Assembly: GCA_037953625.1 (NCBI GenBank)
Contig: CM075651.1
Span: 153,342,001 to 153,406,000 of the forward strand
Direction: 5' to 3'
From: Crotalaria pallida
Lineage: Eukaryota; Streptophyta; Magnoliopsida; Fabales; Fabaceae
DNA: 64,000 bases
Below the pieces are notes generated by a model. That model saw nothing but the letters and a program-made list of their open reading frames with translations, searched no databases and was not told the origin of the DNA. The position numbers were made by a program, and so were the translations under genes. This document shows positions 59,845-64,000 of the stretch, one piece after another (positions within the stretch are counted from its first letter, which is position 1; each line of letters opens with the position of its first letter).

Positions 59845-62436
59845 ATCACTTTGTTGAAGTTTTTTAAACTAAATGTCTAGACACAACTCTAAAGTAAAAT
59901 CACACAGAACTGAATCATCTATGGCTGAAGAGAAGGAAACTATCAATAACTATCCATATGGAGGTAACTGAGATGATAGTTTGCAGATAGGGACTGAGAG
60001 AATCAGAATGTGTTATTAACAGACAGAAAGAAAGCAAATTACTTGCTTAAAAAATATACAAATCAAAGTTAGGGGATCAACCTGATGCAAACAGGGCAAG
60101 CTACGAAGTGTATCTCCAACATTAACTTGCTCCAAACATACACTGCAAGTCAGCTCATCATCAGAAGCTTTCATGCTCCCAGTTGCATTTGAAGTATCTT
60201 CCTTCTTCTGCCACAAACAAAAAGAAGTAAAAACTTATGCCAACTTGTCATTCTACACAAAGGAGCTCATAAAATGAAAGAGTGCAATATGACATAAGTG
60301 GCTGAAGCTTTTGTTATTAACTCCTTGTTAAAATCAAAATAGATACAAAACAATAATTTTGCATGAGAGAACAGATCACATCATATAGACTGATACAAAT
60401 ATGTTGCATACGGTTCCAGAGTTTTGGGAAGAAATGGTATATTAAAAAATAGACTATCTGTCTAATGGCATTTTTTAAATTCAGAAGTACTAAACCATGA
60501 TAAATGTGATATATTATATCCATAACAAATCATCATGTATGATGATGCAGTTTGAGGAGTATCTCACCCCTCAGTAATTGTGAAAAATCACACAAAAAGC
60601 AGGTAGAAATACAACATGCTGTAGAAACCAGTGATATGGCCATGAGATGCAATTTAAGATTTAGGCCAAATAAAAAAAAAAATACCAAAGATGTGGTTGA
60701 TACCTCAGCAGGAGTGGAAGATGAAGCTTGTTGCATTGTGGAACTACTGCTGAGAACAAAAGTAGCTTTTTTGTCAATCAATCAGAACTACAAATTCTGA
60801 AAAGTGCACATTGACTCTTACAAATTCATATATCACCATATATCACAGGGATATATGCCCCTTATAGTTTCTTTAAAGGTTCCTTAAAAAGCTTAATTCA
60901 GCCCAAGATTCGTTTAAGAGGTATGAGATTGTTCTTTGTTTTCAAATCTAAAAATTGAATGAAAATTAACTTTAGATCATAATATATATAAAATAATAAA
61001 TTTAAAAGAAAATTTCTCAGGAATGGATGTAAAATTAACTTCATGAGTTGGATTGCCACAATTTTGGATGTAAAATTTTTTTGGTACATCTAGAACTAGT
61101 AGCATTACAGTTATTGATTTAAAACATCCAAATCCAATAAAAAGAAGGATAGAACATCTAAACTGACATAGTACTTACTTTGGCAGACCAGAAACCTTGT
61201 ATTTGTGGATTGGAAGAGCATTTATCTCTTCGTCAGTCATAGCAGGTGTAGTATGTGCATTATCTGAATCCAGAGCTCTTAATGTTTCATAATCTGAAAA
61301 GAATAGGGGAAAACTCTACATGAATATATTAGTAAGCACATCTGAAACGAAGGCGTCAATTAAGTACATAATAGTTGGTTTTCTAAAAGTTTCTCAAAGG
61401 CCTAGAAACAAGCGAGAACACGAATAGAACTATCAAACCTAGATCATCAAACTCCCGATCAATAAGTGCGAGTTGAAGTCTGAGGCCTTGCAGACGCCCT
61501 CGAGTTGCAAGTTCAATTGACGATGGCATATGCAGGCGTAGTTCAGTGTGGCTGAGAAGCTCGGTTGCTGCTGCTGCATGAGCTTGGGCCCGAGCTTGAA
61601 GTTGTTGACATGTTGCATACATCCTTAACATTGTAGCCATCAAGAAAACACCAAGCACCAGCCAGAGCTACAAACACAGATGAAAAGAAGACAACAGAAA
61701 TCACTTAAAATAGTCTAGAATGTCACGTGTAGATTAAAAAACTTGAGCATTTCTTGTTTACAGACTAGAAGACCTTACCAGAAAATTTGGTGACATCTGG
61801 TGGGAGTTCATTATCATGAATAAAAGGAGAACTGAAAGATATTGAAAATGAGGAGATTTAAAAAAAAAAAAAAAAAAAAAATCTATGGCAGGCAAACATA
61901 ATATGAATTAGTTCTAATACCCGTGACAAGAAAAGTGAGTGAATTGGAATTACTAGGACGTGCAGCTTGAACACGCTGAAGAAAGAATAGAATCAATATA
62001 ATGTTTTAGTTAAAGCTGTAAAATTGACTACAAATATGAATATAATAATGATAATAATATTTCAATTCTAAACACAACCAAACACAAAAAATAGATCATA
62101 ACAAGAGCCGGCTACTAAAATACTTATGCAGAAAAATGATCAACTACCCTTGTTGTATTATAAATAGGAGCACATTCTCTAAGAGTGTCCAGACCACTTG
62201 TTATTAAGAAAGACAAATGAAATTCTTAACTTTCTTCTAAATATCTATTTCAACAAATCAGTTAATCATATCCTCTTCACAATCATAAATATTTTTCTCT
62301 TTTAATGAACACACACAAATCACAGAATACTTGCTAGTTGGATACAAAATGTACGTACCAACGCACGTCTCTCCGGCACAAATCCTGGAAATCCATTTTC
62401 TATATCACCTCTTGTTCCTCGGAACACAAAACTCAT
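59059..62436 (-). CDS. SDIR1: SDIR1-type RING-H2 E3 ubiquitin ligase
   Basis: Orthologue-like to Arabidopsis SALT- AND DROUGHT-INDUCED RING FINGER 1, a membrane-anchored E3 ligase that promotes abscisic acid signalling. Eight coding exons on the minus strand: 62436-62359, 61975-61921, 61831-61779, 61667-61439, 61293-61179, 60749-60704, 60207-60082 and 59178-59059. All join in frame through GT-AG introns to 273 aa, the Arabidopsis length. The N-terminus reads MSFVFRGTRGDIENGFPGF. Two hydrophobic segments follow (about residues 39-52 and 60-75, FLLWLVLGVFLMATMLRMYA), then a TRGRLQGLRLQLALIDREFD helix. The C-terminal RING-H2 is complete: C213-x2-C216-x14-C-x-H-x2-H-x2-C239-x10-C250-x2-C253. The start matches the family N-terminus. 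The protein ends about 20 residues after the RING. An untranslated first exon may exist near 63100. Very secure. Confidence 0.95.
59795..59840. repeat. (AT)n microsatellite in last SDIR1 intron
   Basis: About 46 bp of AT between coding exons 7 and 8. Confidence 0.95.
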
Positions 62437-63428
62437 GGCTAAATATACTTGGAAACTTGAATGAAAACTTCACCAGCAGACTAAAACAGTATCCACAATC
62501 AAAGCCTGTCAAAATTTGGAAAAAAAAAAAATCAAATAATCGTTGTCATAAAACAAGAAATCAAACTGCAAATAACTAAATGAGTGATGTTCAACATGAT
62601 TCACACATAAAAACAAAAAAAAGCAGCCCAATGCACGAGATTCTCAGTTTCCAGGGTCCCATCCCATGACCTTTGAGTCATAAGACAAAAACCTTACCAT
62701 CGTGCCAAAACTCACTCACACAGAAAGACCAAAAGCAAATTAAAATTAAAATTAAAATTAAAATTAAAATAAAAAATAAATTCTATTTTCCATTTTGTAA
62801 TCCTACCGGGATCATCGCTGAGAGTGTCAACAAGTCCAAAATATAATTGCCAAAAATCTTAACCATTAAACTAGGTAAACAGTGATGATACCGAATCACT
62901 TCCAAGAGTTATAGTCGATTGATTACAGTTGCAATGCTTCAACGGAGTAGGTACTAATTAACAATGAATAAAATGAACTAATTTTAAAAAACATAAACAC
63001 ATTACTTTTCATTGAAAGATTGTAACATAAAAATCACTGCTAGCAAAAAAAAAAAAAGTAAGCGAAAATTTTTGTTCGATGATGAAAGTCTGAGAGGAAG
63101 AAATGGACTCACGAATTTTGATTCACACAAGTGATCAAAGTAAGCGATGTGAATCAAACGAAACGTTTGGATTTTACGTGCACACCAGCTGGTTTGATTT
63201 TATTTTATTTTTTCCTCCAATTTTTCAAGAGTACTGGTCTATATACCCAGACTTTAGGCTTCATTTTTTTTCACAGGTTCTGTAAAAATATTTTTCGATC
63301 CGGGGAGTTGAAAAATATTCAACCCCAACTCGAAAAATATTCCGATAAAACCCATGAAAAAAAACTGGATTTAAGAATTAACAACAGGTATAAAGTGTGG
63401 GATTTGTAGATTAATCTATTCTTTCAAT
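62437..63428. other. SDIR1 5' flank
   Basis: Contains an AAAATT hexamer repeat at 62734-62770. The region around 63050-63170 is a plausible leader or promoter, but I could not place a TATA box or leader splice sites. Small plus-strand frames here (62331-62579, 63103-63409) overlap the gene or its flank and are not supported. Confidence 0.4.
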
Positions 63429-64000
63429 TAGGGGTGTAAGTGGTCCGATCCGAGACCGCAAGACCGCTAGGACCGAATCGGACCGGACCGAAAAATACAG
63501 TCTGGTCCGGTCTCACGGTCCGGTCCGGTCCCAAAAAATTCAGACCGTTCTTGAACGGTCCGGTCCGCGATCCCAGATAATTTTAGACCGCTGGGACCGG
63601 ACCGGACCGATAGGATTAATAATTTTATTTAAAAAAAATTAAAAAACCTACTAACGCCTCAATGATTGCTGCCAGCAGGTGTAATAGCTTAATATCTAGT
63701 ACATCTTTCAATGGTGTAAGCCTGTTACCAGCTGGTGGCATGTTTGGCAGTCTGATGGTAATATTAGGTGTTATAATTCTTTACCAATACATTTTGTTTT
63801 GATTTTGTTTTCCTTCCTTATAGAGTCTATTTATTGTAGGTTTGTCTAATGGTTTTCAGCAGTCTCCTACCAGCTTTTCTGTTGGGTCAGGGACAAACAT
63901 GTCATCGATGGGGGTGCGGAGAATTGGAAGCCAGATTATTTTTTTAATACCATATAAACATATAGTTAATTATTTTTTTAATTCCAATAATTAACTACGA
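63429..64000. mobile_element. hAT element, left end, cut by window edge
   Basis: Starts TAGGGGTGTAAGTGGTCCG, like the hAT ends at 5489 and 57159. A dense cluster of GGTCCG/CGGACC hexamers in both orientations fills the first 180 bp, as expected for subterminal transposase-binding sites. The right terminal repeat is not in the window, so element identity rests on one end. Confidence 0.65.

Noticed and set aside
1..64000. LTR retrotransposon or integrated virus
   Set aside because: No long direct terminal repeats and no gag, protease, reverse transcriptase or integrase motifs are visible in any frame.

Overview
This is a 64 kb piece of an AT-rich plant nuclear genome. The evidence is split genes with GT-AG introns, three plant-type proteins, and dense plant transposable elements: Stowaway-type MITEs, hAT and Mutator-like elements, and tRNA-derived SINEs. 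It is a eudicot. The SINE 3' ends and the SDIR1 and FKBP20-1 protein sequences make a legume my best guess, but I cannot prove that without a search. I saw no prokaryotic or organellar insert, no CRISPR array, no rRNA or intact tRNA, and no LTR retrotransposon with readable pol domains.

Only three protein-coding genes are well supported. (1) A single-exon DVL/ROT-FOUR-LIKE small polypeptide gene at 34066-34383 (+), with a TATA box and a CT microsatellite leader. (2) A five-coding-exon FKBP20-1-type peptidyl-prolyl isomerase at 51934-53631 (+), 186 aa, with a likely leader intron. (3) An eight-coding-exon SDIR1-type RING-H2 E3 ubiquitin ligase at 59059-62436 (-), 273 aa. The last two are convergent, 5.4 kb apart, and the space between them is mostly transposable elements. 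The three genes form no obvious pathway. DVL peptides act in organ shape, FKBP20-1 is a single-domain immunophilin, and SDIR1 is a membrane-anchored ubiquitin ligase of abscisic acid and drought signalling.

Layout: 1-34 kb is intergenic and repeat-rich. It holds SINEs (143, 8948, 20038), a hAT element with a retroposon nested in it (5489-6497), two further hAT elements (11680, 12443), a 195-bp tandem array (12390-14460) that one of these hATs interrupts, a processed retroinsertion with an 18-bp duplication (18382-18957), a Mutator-like element carrying a nested Stowaway (20456-21246), a roughly 740-bp tandem repeat (23.9-25.7 kb), and a 682-bp near-perfect inverted repeat (26514-27195). The stretch 34.4-50.9 kb is again intergenic with MITEs, a foldback Mutator-like element and a SINE. 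From 51 kb to the end lie the two split genes with transposons between them, plus one hAT running off the right edge.

I found no undescribed multi-gene system. The most interesting signals are structural: nested and gene-fragment-carrying transposons, long hairpins, and a palindromic minisatellite inside a Mutator-like element.
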